Origin: Lysobacter sp. CFH 32150
GTDB taxonomy: Bacteria > Pseudomonadota > Gammaproteobacteria > Xanthomonadales > Xanthomonadaceae
Length of the DNA: 64,000 nt
Assembly (NCBI RefSeq): GCF_022758295.1
Contig: NZ_JALDWJ010000011.1
Location: 62,001-126,000, forward strand
Direction of reading: 5' to 3'
The notes under the pieces were generated by a model. That model worked only from the letters and a program-made list of their open reading frames with translations. It was not told where the DNA came from and did no database searches. Made by a program: the position numbers and the translations under genes. Below, piece after piece: positions 52,871 to 61,821 of the stretch (within the stretch, counting starts at the first letter, position 1; each line of letters starts with the position of its first letter).

Positions 52871-54682
52871 TTACTGGATCGCTTCGTCCAGCATCAGTGC
52901 GCGCACGAAGCGCACCGGCGGCGCACCGTAGGACAACACCCGGTCGTGGTAGCGCTTGGCGTTGAAGTTGGCGCCTTCCTTCGCCTCCATCGCCTTGCGC
53001 AGGTCGAACTGTTCCTGCGCGCCGACGAAATACGTCGGCAGTTGCGCCGACGTCAGCTGTACGCGCACCCACTTGCCGGCGGCTTCACGTTCCTGCTGGA
53101 ACGCCACCTTCGTCATCAGTTCCATCGCCTGCTCGCGCGTCCAGTTGTCGACGTGCACGCCCTGGTCGAGGATCGCGTTGGAGATCGCGCGCAGGTAGAA
53201 CTTCAGCTGCACGAGGCGGAACAGCGGATCGTTGTCGAGGTAGCCCGCGTCCGCCATCACGTCCTCGGTGTAGACCGCCCAGCCTTCGGCGAACAATCCC
53301 GAGCGCAGCACGGCACGCAGGGTCGAAGGATGCTTCGCCGAATGCACGCCTTCGAGGTAATGGCCCGGCATCGCCTCATGGATCGACAGCAGGTGGATCA
53401 TCCGCGTGTTGTATTCGCGCAGGAACGAATCGACCTGCTCCTTCGACCACTCATCCGGGATCGGGGAGATCGCGTAGTAAGTGTCGAGCCCCTTGTCGAG
53501 CGGGCCGGGCGAGTCGCAATACGCGACCGACACGCCGCGCTGGAACTCCGGCATCAGGATGATCTTGACCGGATCGTCCGGCACGGTGACCAGGTCCTTG
53601 GCGCGGGCGAACGTCGTGGCCTCGGCCAGCGTCTGCTTGGCGACGTCGACGACCTTGTCGCGCGCCGGACGGTCGGCGTACGCGAGTTCCAGTGCCGCTT
53701 CGATCGCCTTCTGCTGCTGTTCGTCGCTCGGCGTCGCCGGCATCTCAGGCGCACCTGGCTTGTCCTTGAGCACGGTCTGCGCGATGGCGTACATCTCTCC
53801 GCGGACGCGCTTGAGTTCGGCTTCGGCGCGCTGCTTGATCTCCGCGCGCGACAGCGACGACATCAGCGAGAACTGCAGCTTCTCGTCGTACAGGGTCTGG
53901 CCGATGCGAAACTCGCCCTTTGCACTCGGCACCAGCGTCTTGTCGAGCCAGGCCTGTTGCTCGGCGACGGCCTTGCGCAGGCCTTCGACCGCGGCATCGA
54001 GACGCTTGCGGTCATCGCCTTGCAACTGGTCGGCGTTCGGGGTGATGAAGGTGTCGATCAGGCTCAGCACACCGGCGTTCTGCTTGGCCACAGTCTCGGC
54101 ATGGATCTTCGGCACACGCGCCAGATCCAGGTTCTCGCGCATCTGCGTGAAGATCGTCGGAATCTTCTCCATGCGCACGGTCGCCGACTTCAGCCGCTGC
54201 GGCATCGGCGCGAATTCGCGCGCCATCAGGTTGTAGATGGCACCACCGGCCAGGCTGTTGTAACCCTGCGGGTCCCAGGCCCAGCCTTGCAGCGTTTCGA
54301 TATTCCAGATCTCCGAGCGCAACTGGTTGCGCAGGATCGCGGCATCGACCTGGTTCTCGCGCGACAGCTTGGCGACATCGAGCGCATCCAGTTCGGCCAG
54401 CAGTTTCTTGCTGAAATCCAGGGACTTCTGCCGGCCTGCAGCGCTGAGGTCTTCGATTTCGCTGTCGTAGCGGTGGTCGCCGATCTGCGTCGCCGACACC
54501 GGATTCAGCTGCAGCCAGCCATCGAGCCAGCGCTTGGACAGGTCGGCGAACTTCGCATCGGTCTCGGCGGTTGCGGCAGTCGCGTTGGCGGTCTGGTCGG
54601 TCGCAGGCGAAGTCGGTGCCTCGCCCTTGCAGGCGGCGAGGGCGGCGGTGAGCACGGCGACGGCTAGCAGGGTATGGCGCAT
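52871..54682 (-). CDS. DUF885-family lipoprotein (probable metallopeptidase)
   Basis: 603 residues. Lipobox LAAC in MRHTLLAVAVLTAALAAC places it at the outer or inner membrane. The metal-binding motif HEAMPGH and the later FAEGWAVYTE are typical of DUF885 (gluzincin-like) proteins. The ATG at 54682 starts the lipoprotein signal; a longer ORF does not fit. It is convergent with the serine hydrolase gene. Confidence 0.93.
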   Translation of the reverse strand: MRHTLLAVAVLTAALAACKGEAPTSPATDQTANATAATAETDAKFADLSKRWLDGWLQLNPVSATQIGDHRYDSEIEDLSAAGRQKSLDFSKKLLAELDALDVAKLSRENQVDAAILRNQLRSEIWNIETLQGWAWDPQGYNSLAGGAIYNLMAREFAPMPQRLKSATVRMEKIPTIFTQMRENLDLARVPKIHAETVAKQNAGVLSLIDTFITPNADQLQGDDRKRLDAAVEGLRKAVAEQQAWLDKTLVPSAKGEFRIGQTLYDEKLQFSLMSSLSRAEIKQRAEAELKRVRGEMYAIAQTVLKDKPGAPEMPATPSDEQQQKAIEAALELAYADRPARDKVVDVAKQTLAEATTFARAKDLVTVPDDPVKIILMPEFQRGVSVAYCDSPGPLDKGLDTYYAISPIPDEWSKEQVDSFLREYNTRMIHLLSIHEAMPGHYLEGVHSAKHPSTLRAVLRSGLFAEGWAVYTEDVMADAGYLDNDPLFRLVQLKFYLRAISNAILDQGVHVDNWTREQAMELMTKVAFQQEREAAGKWVRVQLTSAQLPTYFVGAQEQFDLRKAMEAKEGANFNAKRYHDRVLSYGAPPVRFVRALMLDEAIQ

Positions 54683-54749
54683 GGTCCAGTCTCGCGGGGT
54701 GAAAACCCAAGCATAGGCTGGCAGGCGCTTCAGCGCATGGGCCGCAGGT

Positions 54750-55535
54750 TCACACCACGCGCCCGGCGTGGGTGTAGACATTCATGCTGTCGCCACGGGC
54801 GAAGGCGACGAGGGTGACGCCGGCGGCATTGGCGAGGCGGATGGCGAGCGCGGTGGGTGCGGAGATCGCGACCACCGTACCGACCCCGACGGTGGCGGCC
54901 TTGTGCACGATTTCGTAGGACGCGCGCGAAGTGATGGCAAAGAAGCCATCGCCCAGCGTCTGCTTCGTGATTGCGCCGATGACCTTGTCCAGTGCGTTGT
55001 GGCGACCGACGTCCTCGCGCACGACGATGCCATCGGCATGCACATAACCTGCGGCATGCACGCCGCCGCTGGCCGCGTTCAACGGCTGTCGTTCGGCCAG
55101 CAGTCGCAGGCCTTCGCGGATCGTGGCGGCCGGGAAACGTGTCGACGATTGCACTGGCGCGAGCGGACGGATCGCAGCCTGCAGGGATTCCGTTCCACAC
55201 AAACCGCAGCCGCTGCGCCCGGCGAGGTTGCGGCTGCGCGCATCGAGCGCATCGAAACGCGCCTGTGGGATCGCGGCATGCAGGGCAACGCCGTCGTCGC
55301 TATAGACAATGTCGACGAGATGGAATTCATCTGGCGCGGCAATCACGCCTTCGCTCAAGGCGAAACCGAGCGCAAAGTCGTCGAGATCGGTCGGCGTCGC
55401 CATCATCACCGCGAACGGACTCCCGTTGTACAGCAGCGCGACCGGCGTTTCCTCGACCACGCGGTCGGCATGCGGCGTCCGCGCATCGCCGGCGATGCGC
55501 AGCGCATCGACCTCATGCAGGCCATCCGTCGTCAT
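54750..55535 (-). CDS. fdhD: FdhD sulfurtransferase for formate dehydrogenase
   Basis: 261 residues. The CGLCG motif (CxxC) that carries the sulfur for the molybdenum cofactor is present, together with VREDVGRHNALDKVIG. It activates the adjacent molybdoenzyme by passing sulfur from IscS. The start at 55535 overlaps the stop of the small winged-helix gene by ATGA. The window thus holds both enzyme and maturation factor. Confidence 0.96.
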   Translation of the reverse strand: MTTDGLHEVDALRIAGDARTPHADRVVEETPVALLYNGSPFAVMMATPTDLDDFALGFALSEGVIAAPDEFHLVDIVYSDDGVALHAAIPQARFDALDARSRNLAGRSGCGLCGTESLQAAIRPLAPVQSSTRFPAATIREGLRLLAERQPLNAASGGVHAAGYVHADGIVVREDVGRHNALDKVIGAITKQTLGDGFFAITSRASYEIVHKAATVGVGTVVAISAPTALAIRLANAAGVTLVAFARGDSMNVYTHAGRVV

Positions 55536-55768
55536 GCGGTTCGACACAATGCACGTCCACGTTCGCTCAGCCACAGCAGAGTGCGTTCGCCATCACGGCG
55601 CTGTTCGACCAGGGCAAGGCCGTCGTAGCGCGGGTCTTCGCCGAGCGCAGTCAGCAGTCGCTGCAATTCGCTCTGGCCGATGCCCAGGCGTTTGGCGACG
55701 CGTGCACTCGACTGCCCGTCCTCGACGGCAAGCAGGCGCAGCAGGGCGAGCGCGACGTCGTCGCTCAT
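55532..55768 (-). CDS. Small winged-helix-like protein between fdhD and the molybdoenzyme
   Basis: 78 residues. The helical pattern ALLRLLAVEDGQSSARVAKRLGIGQSELQRLLTALG followed by a beta wing (LALVEQRRDGERTLLWLSERG) resembles a winged HTH. It overlaps both neighbours by ATGA. It could be a local regulator or an accessory subunit of the formate dehydrogenase-like operon. Confidence 0.8.
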   Translation of the reverse strand: MSDDVALALLRLLAVEDGQSSARVAKRLGIGQSELQRLLTALGEDPRYDGLALVEQRRDGERTLLWLSERGRALCRTA

Positions 55769-58083
55769 GCCGACCGTGTTTCGGCTTTGCGCAGCTTCAC
55801 CGGGATCGACTTCGACGCCGGTGTACGCGCGCGCTCGGCATGACTGCCGAGCGGAACGAGTGCATTGGTTTCCGGGAAGTAGCTGGCGAGGCAGCCCGGC
55901 GGGATGTCGTATTCGACCAGCAGGAAATCGCGGGCCGTGCGCTCTTGGATAGCACCGTTGCCGTCGTCCCAGACCGAAATGATGTCGACATGGTTGCCGG
56001 GGGCGAAGCCGAGGCGGTCGAGATCGCTACGCGAAATCAGGCAGACACGGCGATAACCGTGGACGCCGCGATAACGGTCGTTGAGGCCGTACACGGTGGT
56101 GTTGTATTGGTCGTGCGAGCGCACGGTCATCAACTGTAGGAGCGGCTTTAGCCGCGAGCTTTCGGTGGTTTCGTCTAATGGCGAAGAGCTCGCGGCTAAA
56201 GCCGCTCCTACAGGAGCAAGCGCTAATGGGTGCACGTAGAGCTGCGCGCGGCCATCCGCAGTCGGGAAGACCCGCTCACGGTTCGGATGATGCAGGTGGA
56301 AGCCGCCCGCGGCGCGTACATTCACATTGAAGTTTTCGAAGCCATCGACCACTTCCGCGATCTTGTCGCGGATACGGTCGTACTGCGCGACCAGGTGCAG
56401 CCACGGCGTGCGGCTGTGCGACAAAGTCGCAGCCGCCAGTCGCGCCACGATCGCAGGTTCCGACAACAGATGCTCCGATGCCGGCGGATTCATCCCGACC
56501 GACAAGTGCACCATGCTCATCGAATCCTCGACCGTCACCGCCTGCGGGCCGCCAGCCTGCAGGTCGATCTCGGTGCGACCGAGACAGGGTAGGATCAGTG
56601 CATCGCGCCCGTGCACGAGGTGCGAGCGATTGAGTTTTGTGCTGACGTGCACGGTCAGCGCGCAATTGCGCAGGGCGCGTACGGTGAGATCAGTGTCCGG
56701 CGTCGCGGCGGCGAAGTTGCCGCCCATGGCGAAGAACACCTTGCCGCGGCCGTCGCGCATCGCCTCGATGGCATCGATGGTGTCGAAGCCGTGCTCGCGC
56801 GGTGGCGTGAAATCGAATGCAGCGCCGAGCTTGTCGAGGAAGTCGTCGGACGGCTTCTCGTAGATCCCCATCGTGCGGTCGCCCTGCACATTGGAATGCC
56901 CGCGCACCGGGCATGGGCCGGCGCCGGGCTTGCCGATGTTGCCGCGCAGCAGCAGCACGTTCACCAGCATCTGGATGGTGGCGACGCTGCGATGGTGCTG
57001 GGTGATGCCCATGCCCCAGCAGAAGATCGTCGCGTCGCTGTCGATGTAGACCTGCGCGGCCTGTTCGATCTGCGCGCGGCCGAGTCCGGATTCGCGTTCG
57101 ATCGCATCCCAGCTGGCCGCACGCACGCTGTCGGCGAAAGCGTCGTAGCCGCTGGTATGCGTTTCGACGAAGCTGCGGTCGACGGCGTCGTGTTCGACCA
57201 CGACCTTGGCGATGCCGGTCAGCACGGCGAGATCGCCGCCGATGCGCGGCTGGAAGTAGTGCGAAGCCAGGCGTACGCCGTCGCCGAGCATGTCCGCTGG
57301 CGATTTCGGGTCGGCGAAGCGTTCCAATCCACGCTCGCGCAACGGATTGAACGCGACGATGCGGCACCCGCGCTTGGCCGCGTTGCGCAGTTCGCCGAGC
57401 ATGCGCGGATGGTTGGTGCCGGGGTTCTGGCCGAATACGAAGATCGCCTCGGCATGCTCGAAATCATCGAGCAGCACCGAGCCCTTGCCACTGCCGATCT
57501 GCTCGATCATCGCCACGCCGGAAGGCTCGTGGCACATGTTCGAGCAGTCGGGCAGGTTGTTGGTGCCGTACTCGCGCACGAACAGCTGGTAGAGGAATGC
57601 GGCTTCGTTCGAAGTGCGGCCGGAGGTGTAGAAGATCGCTTCGTCGGGAGAAGTCAGGACGTTAAGCGCGGCGGCGATTTTCGCGAACGCGTCGTCCCAT
57701 GCGATCGGCACGTAGCGGTCGCTGTCGGGGTCGTACGCCATCGGTTCGGTCAGCCGGCCCTGCGCTTCGAGGAACTGACCGTCCTGTTCGCTGAGCCAGG
57801 TCACCGAATGCTCGGCGAAGAACTCGCGGGTGACGCGTTTCGATGTCGCTTCGTTGGCGACCGCCTTGACCCCGTTCTCGCAGAACTCGAAGGTCGAGTG
57901 CGCGTTTCGGTCCGGCCAGGCGCAACCGGGACAGTCGAAGCCACGGTCCTGGTTGGCGCGCAGCAAGGTGTTGCTGCCCTTCAGTACGACGTGCTGCTCG
58001 CGCAGGGCGTGCCAGGAACTCTTCAGCGCATCCCAGCCACCAGCGGGGCCGTCGTAATGTCCGATTTTGCGGTCGTCCGTCAT
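55765..58083 (-). CDS. FdhF/YdeP-type molybdopterin oxidoreductase with in-frame palindrome
   Basis: 772 residues from the ATG at 58083. Typical features of the YdeP/FdhF-like group: FDCPGCAWPD near the N-terminus, CSNMCHEPSG, FGQNPGTNHPRM, CPVRGHSNVQGDRT and the C-terminal dinucleotide-binding domain (LMTVRSHDQYNTTVYG). An [4Fe-4S] CxxCxxxC cluster is not apparent. A 78-nt inverted-repeat element (56135-56212) adds 26 residues, starting VGAALAASS, just before LMTVRSHDQ, in frame and without stops. Substrate is unknown; formate is not certain for YdeP-like members. Confidence 0.94.
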   Translation of the reverse strand: MTDDRKIGHYDGPAGGWDALKSSWHALREQHVVLKGSNTLLRANQDRGFDCPGCAWPDRNAHSTFEFCENGVKAVANEATSKRVTREFFAEHSVTWLSEQDGQFLEAQGRLTEPMAYDPDSDRYVPIAWDDAFAKIAAALNVLTSPDEAIFYTSGRTSNEAAFLYQLFVREYGTNNLPDCSNMCHEPSGVAMIEQIGSGKGSVLLDDFEHAEAIFVFGQNPGTNHPRMLGELRNAAKRGCRIVAFNPLRERGLERFADPKSPADMLGDGVRLASHYFQPRIGGDLAVLTGIAKVVVEHDAVDRSFVETHTSGYDAFADSVRAASWDAIERESGLGRAQIEQAAQVYIDSDATIFCWGMGITQHHRSVATIQMLVNVLLLRGNIGKPGAGPCPVRGHSNVQGDRTMGIYEKPSDDFLDKLGAAFDFTPPREHGFDTIDAIEAMRDGRGKVFFAMGGNFAAATPDTDLTVRALRNCALTVHVSTKLNRSHLVHGRDALILPCLGRTEIDLQAGGPQAVTVEDSMSMVHLSVGMNPPASEHLLSEPAIVARLAAATLSHSRTPWLHLVAQYDRIRDKIAEVVDGFENFNVNVRAAGGFHLHHPNRERVFPTADGRAQLYVHPLALAPVGAALAASSSPLDETTESSRLKPLLQLMTVRSHDQYNTTVYGLNDRYRGVHGYRRVCLISRSDLDRLGFAPGNHVDIISVWDDGNGAIQERTARDFLLVEYDIPPGCLASYFPETNALVPLGSHAERARTPASKSIPVKLRKAETRSA
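56135..56212. repeat. Perfect 26-bp inverted repeat (REPIN-like) inside the molybdoenzyme gene
   Basis: Arms at 56135-56160 and 56187-56212 are exact reverse complements with a 26-nt spacer. Each arm contains GTAGGAGCGGCTTTAGCCGC. The total of 78 nt is a multiple of three and stays open on the coding strand, encoding 26 residues in a linker. The same core in variant form occurs at 36464. Confidence 0.92.
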
Positions 58084-58141
58084 TGCCTGTGAATGATAGT
58101 CCGCGTGATGGCATAGTGCGGCCAGCCTAAGGACCCAGGGG

Positions 58142-58951
58142 ATGGCGATGCAGAGTCGGATGGTGGCCTTGCTGGCCATCGCGTTGGCGATCGGCGTGGT
58201 GGGGTGCAGCAAGCAGCACGAGTCGGCGGGCGACGCGCTCGAGTTGCCCTTGGCAAACCTCTCCAAGCCGCCGGGCAAGAACGGAATGGCGGCGATGCTC
58301 GCCTACGAGCATACGGTCGAGATCCTGCTGGCCGAAGACAAGATCGCCGCACGTACGGCGGAAGTCCAACAGGCCTGCAACGGCGGCAAGTTCGGTGCAT
58401 GCGTGGTGTTGGGCGTGGAGACGCAGGGTGGCGAATTCCCGTCGGCGGAACTGAAGCTGCGCGCGGTGCCTGCCGCAATCGAACCCCTGATCAAGGCAGC
58501 CGGTACCGAAGGTGAAGTCGGGAGCCGTCGGACTACGGCCGAGGATTTGGCCGTAGTGGTTGCCGACAACAACATGTTGCAGCAACGTCTGCGGAAGGAA
58601 CACGAGCGCCTGAGCGAATTCCAGCAACGCCGCGACCTCCGCGTCGCCGACATGATCAGTCTTTCGAAACAGCTCGCCGAGACCGAGGCCACGCTGGAAG
58701 TTGCCGAACGCGAAGCCGCACAGCATCGGCGCCGGATCGATACGCAGTTGTTGACGATCCGTTTGCATCCGCCTGGTGGTCAAACCGGGCGTAGCGAGAT
58801 CGGTCAGGCCTTCCGTGATTTCGGTGGCATCTTCACCTCCGCCATCGCCTGGATGATTCGCGCTGCAGCGGTACTGCTACCGCTTGCAATGGTGCTGCTG
58901 GCAGCCGTGCTTGTGATCCGTCGTGTTCGTCGCTCGCGCAAGGAGTCATGA
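58142..58951 (+). CDS. DUF4349-like coiled-coil lipoprotein
   Basis: 269 residues. Lipobox VVGC in MVALLAIALAIGVVGC, a long coiled coil (about 125-205), and a C-terminal TM (about 240-262), as in DUF4349 proteins. AAGGA upstream fits the ATG at 58142; 58148 is an alternative. It is followed after one base by the DUF2785 gene. Confidence 0.82.
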   Translation: MAMQSRMVALLAIALAIGVVGCSKQHESAGDALELPLANLSKPPGKNGMAAMLAYEHTVEILLAEDKIAARTAEVQQACNGGKFGACVVLGVETQGGEFPSAELKLRAVPAAIEPLIKAAGTEGEVGSRRTTAEDLAVVVADNNMLQQRLRKEHERLSEFQQRRDLRVADMISLSKQLAETEATLEVAEREAAQHRRRIDTQLLTIRLHPPGGQTGRSEIGQAFRDFGGIFTSAIAWMIRAAAVLLPLAMVLLAAVLVIRRVRRSRKES

Positions 58952-58952
58952 C

Positions 58953-59834
58953 ATGTGCCGCATCTGGTTGCTGTTGGTTTTGATCGGTGCCACGCCTGCA
59001 TTCGCCGGATGTCCGCCCGAAGGGCAGAGCCGGGAATCGTTGCAGGCGCTCAAGGCCCTGAAATTCACGTTGCCAGATCCACCGGCGCGGCAGACGTTGG
59101 CCGAGGGTTTGGTCGATTGCCTCGGTGATCCTGATCCGGAGCTGCGCGACGGCCTCGCCTATGAGGCGTTGACGCATTGGATGCGAGCCAAGGAATTGAG
59201 TCCGGAAGGCTTGCGCGTGTTGCGCGATCGCCTGCAGGCGATGCTGGGCGAAGAAGATCCGGCTGGTTTCCGTCGACCATTCGCTGCGCTGGTGTTGTCG
59301 GAAGTGGCACGCACCGACCGCGTCGAGCCATGGATGGAGCCTGGCGAGCGCGCGGAGATGGTCGACGCTGCAGCGCGTTACCTGGAATCGGTGCGCGATT
59401 ACCGTGGCTACGACGAGGAGGAAGGTTGGCGCCACGGCGTTGCCCATGGCGCCGATTGGCTGATGCAGCTGACGCTCAATCCCGCGCTCGAACGCGCGCA
59501 GTTCGACCGCATCCTCGCGGCGATCGCGACGCAGGTGGTGCCGGAGCCAGCGCATGCGTATGTGTTTGGCGAACCCGGCCGGCTGGCACGACCGGTGCTC
59601 TACATCGCCAAGCGCGGCGTGTATTCGGAAGCCGAATGGCAGGCGTGGTTGTCCGCAATGACGCCAACACGCGGAGATACGAAGCTGACGTACAAGGATG
59701 CGGTGTGGCTGGCGCGGCGGCACGATCTGCTGGCGTTCCTCACTTCCCTGTACCTGGAAGCCGATCAGAGCGAGGACGCGCAAATCCGCGCGCTCAAGCC
59801 CGCCATCGTCGCGGCGTTGAAGACGATCTGGTAA
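58953..59834 (+). CDS. DUF2785-domain secreted protein
   Basis: 293 residues. Signal peptide (ending TPAFAG). The family pattern LAEGLVDCLGDPDPELRDGLAYEALTHW and RDYRGYDEEEGWRHGVAHGADWLMQL is clear. Function unknown. AGGAG before the start and a one-base gap from the preceding gene suggest co-transcription. Confidence 0.92.
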   Translation: MCRIWLLLVLIGATPAFAGCPPEGQSRESLQALKALKFTLPDPPARQTLAEGLVDCLGDPDPELRDGLAYEALTHWMRAKELSPEGLRVLRDRLQAMLGEEDPAGFRRPFAALVLSEVARTDRVEPWMEPGERAEMVDAAARYLESVRDYRGYDEEEGWRHGVAHGADWLMQLTLNPALERAQFDRILAAIATQVVPEPAHAYVFGEPGRLARPVLYIAKRGVYSEAEWQAWLSAMTPTRGDTKLTYKDAVWLARRHDLLAFLTSLYLEADQSEDAQIRALKPAIVAALKTIW

Positions 59835-59857
59835 AGATCGGAGCGCGTTAACAGACG

Positions 59858-60151
59858 CTAGTCTTCCTCTTCCTCGAACTCGACCAGCGCGTCGAGATCG
59901 AAGGCCAGCGCTTCCACCGCCTCGCGCACCTTGCGCGCGGTGGATTCGTTCGGCGCGTCGATTTCCAGCTCGTGCACGTCCGGACCGCCGATATCGCTGA
60001 GGCCGGCCGAACTGGAATCGACGTCATCCATGTGCGGCATCAGGTCGGCTACTTCCTCGACGTGTTCGATGCCGTCCAGGCTCTGCAGTAGATTGATGAT
60101 CGCGCGGGCATCGTCGTCGCTGCCGGTCAGGCGCAGTCGCAACATGGGCAT
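59858..60151 (-). CDS. Small acidic hypothetical protein
   Basis: 97 residues, cytoplasmic, strongly acidic at the C-terminus (EFEEEED). The N-terminal half is a ferredoxin-like pattern (LRLRLTGSDDDARAIINLLQSLDGIEHVEEVADL), which might be a regulatory fold. GGAGG at good spacing supports the start. Function unknown. Confidence 0.7.
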   Translation of the reverse strand: MPMLRLRLTGSDDDARAIINLLQSLDGIEHVEEVADLMPHMDDVDSSSAGLSDIGGPDVHELEIDAPNESTARKVREAVEALAFDLDALVEFEEEED

Positions 60152-60212
60152 GTCGGCACCTCCAGGAGATGCCGACAGGCTAGGCAGCGCGAAGCTAATG
60201 CAACGTGATGAT

Positions 60213-60264
60213 TAGGGCCTGTTAACGCATATGGAACCTGCTCCATATGTGCTGATAGGCCCTA
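60213..60264. repeat. Imperfect inverted repeat overlapping the cyclophilin stop codon
   Basis: TAGGGCCTGTTAAC... at 60213-60235 pairs with 60242-60264 at 19 of 23 positions with a 6-nt loop. The last three bases (60262-60264) are the stop codon of the cyclophilin gene on the minus strand. It may act as a terminator. Confidence 0.7.
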
Positions 60265-61188
60265 GCCCGCAGGTTTTGTTGCCGACGGCGCCGCGCGCAC
60301 CGGCAGCGGCACATTGCACAGGTCGATGTGACCGGAGGGGCGCTTGTACCACTCGTCGCGGCGATTGCGGCGCGATTCGACCAGCGTCGTGAAGGTCTGG
60401 CTGTCGGTACGCAGCAGTTGCAGCTGCGCGCGTTCAGCCTCGGGCACTTCGCTGGCGAGGGTGATGGCCTTGATCGGCACGTGTTGCTCGGGCTTCTCGT
60501 AGAAGCCGAGTGCGGCGGTGCCGCGCGGCAGGATCGACAACAACTCGATGCCTTGCACGACGCGGCCGACCAGGGTGATGTTGCGGTCGAGCATGCGCGG
60601 CGATTGCCCGGTCACGACGTAGAGCGAACTGCCGTCGCTGCTGTCGGCCGCGACGTCGCGACCGGCGCCGACCATGCCATAGCAGTGCGCCAGCCAGGCC
60701 TTGTTGGCCTTGGGATCGCGTGCGGCAGGAAAGCCGCCGGAGAAACCGACTTCCGGCGCCCATCCGTCGCGATCGGGCAGGCGCACGAACGGCACGCCCT
60801 TGGCCTTGCGCTCGAATTCGACCGGCAGTTTCGGCTTGGCGGTGCCCAGTGGTTTTTTCTTCGCGGCATCGTCGCTGTTGGGATCGCCCCATTGCACGAC
60901 GTAGTTGTCCTGCGAACGGATGATCGCCAGATCGTTCCAGTAGCCTTCCTTCGCCAGCGTCCTGATGTTGGCGATGTGTTCAGGCGCGAAGTCCGGCGCC
61001 AGTTCTATCACTACGCGGCCCGTCGCCAGCTGCATGTACAGCGTGTTGGCCGGATCCAGCGTGCGCCAGTCGGTCGCGGGGGCGGCATCGATGATCTCCT
61101 GCATCGACTTCACCTTTTGGGGTGCGTCTGCGGCGAAGGCGACGGTGGTGGCGAAGGCGAGCAGGGTGGCGGTCAATCTCAGACGCAT
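60262..61188 (-). CDS. Periplasmic peptidyl-prolyl isomerase (cyclophilin type)
   Basis: 308 residues. Signal peptide (ending VAFAADAPQ), then a cyclophilin-like domain: [45 protein letters not shown] and [28 protein letters not shown]. The C-terminal tail is extra. AAGGAG precedes the ATG. The DUF1579-like gene lies 30 nt upstream on the same strand. Confidence 0.93.
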   Translation of the reverse strand: MRLRLTATLLAFATTVAFAADAPQKVKSMQEIIDAAPATDWRTLDPANTLYMQLATGRVVIELAPDFAPEHIANIRTLAKEGYWNDLAIIRSQDNYVVQWGDPNSDDAAKKKPLGTAKPKLPVEFERKAKGVPFVRLPDRDGWAPEVGFSGGFPAARDPKANKAWLAHCYGMVGAGRDVAADSSDGSSLYVVTGQSPRMLDRNITLVGRVVQGIELLSILPRGTAALGFYEKPEQHVPIKAITLASEVPEAERAQLQLLRTDSQTFTTLVESRRNRRDEWYKRPSGHIDLCNVPLPVRAAPSATKPAG

Positions 61189-61205
61189 GGATCGGATCTC
61201 CTTGT

Positions 61206-61250
61206 ATTCGCGGATGCTTTATTCGCGCATGCTTTGATCGCGGATGTAGT
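61206..61250. repeat. Three imperfect 15-bp direct repeats at a gene end
   Basis: ATTCGCGGATGCTTT, ATTCGCGCATGCTTT and GATCGCGGATGTAGT lie head to tail across the stop of the DUF1579-like gene. They probably arose by slippage. Confidence 0.65.
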
Positions 61251-61695
61251 CGCCGTGCATGAACTCGGCGAAGTCGGTTTGCCCGGGGAATCTGTTTTCG
61301 ATGGTGAAACGGTAGCCGTCGCCGGCGAGAGCGTAGGTGTAGCGCGCATCGCCCATTGGCGTGGTGTTCTCGAACACGAGCACGTCGTCGTTCCAGTGGC
61401 CGCGTGCGGGGCTCGGGGGCATGCCCATGCTGTCGAACCACCACCACAGCACGTCCTGTGTGTCGGGTTCGATGAGCATCACGCCGTGGCCGCGGAACAC
61501 GATCTGGCCGTCTTTCTCCTGCTCGTATTCCTGGATCAGCGCGAGGCCGCCGAGGGCGCGCCGGCACGAGGTGCGTCCGGTCGCCGTGCCGCCGGGGCCC
61601 CACTGCGTGGGTGCCATGTGTTCGGTGCCGGACCAGCGGCCGACGAATCGGTGCAGGCGTTCGTGTGCAGGGCCGGGTTGGGGCAGGTCCTTCAT
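61219..61695 (-). CDS. DUF1579-family protein
   Basis: 158 residues, cytoplasmic. [19 protein letters not shown] and the [11 protein letters not shown] / [16 protein letters not shown] strands match a small calycin-like DUF1579 fold. The start at 61695 fits the domain. Function unknown. The same domain type is exported at 30079. Confidence 0.82.
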   Translation of the reverse strand: MKDLPQPGPAHERLHRFVGRWSGTEHMAPTQWGPGGTATGRTSCRRALGGLALIQEYEQEKDGQIVFRGHGVMLIEPDTQDVLWWWFDSMGMPPSPARGHWNDDVLVFENTTPMGDARYTYALAGDGYRFTIENRFPGQTDFAEFMHGDYIRDQSMRE

Positions 61696-61768
61696 GGGGG
61701 CGCTCCGCTGAAAGCGTCGGCGCAGCGTATCCCAGACCGATCGCGGTGATCCCGTGACTACCGGCACA

Positions 61769-61782
61769 TTCGCTATAGCGAA
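61769..61782. promoter_or_regulatory. Perfect 14-bp palindrome upstream of the PadR gene
   Basis: TTCGCTATAGCGAA, 40 bases before the PadR start. Its symmetry, position and AT core fit an operator, possibly for PadR autoregulation. Confidence 0.6.
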
Positions 61783-61821
61783 GTAAGTAATAGTGTTGCC
61801 TCCAACTTAGCGGGAGGCCGT

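Noticed and set aside
52946-54667. 573-codon plus-strand ORF opposite the DUF885 gene
   Set aside because: Antisense shadow; the minus strand has HEAMPGH and a lipobox.
56611-58092. 493-codon plus-strand ORF opposite the molybdoenzyme gene
   Set aside because: Antisense shadow with no recognised domain.
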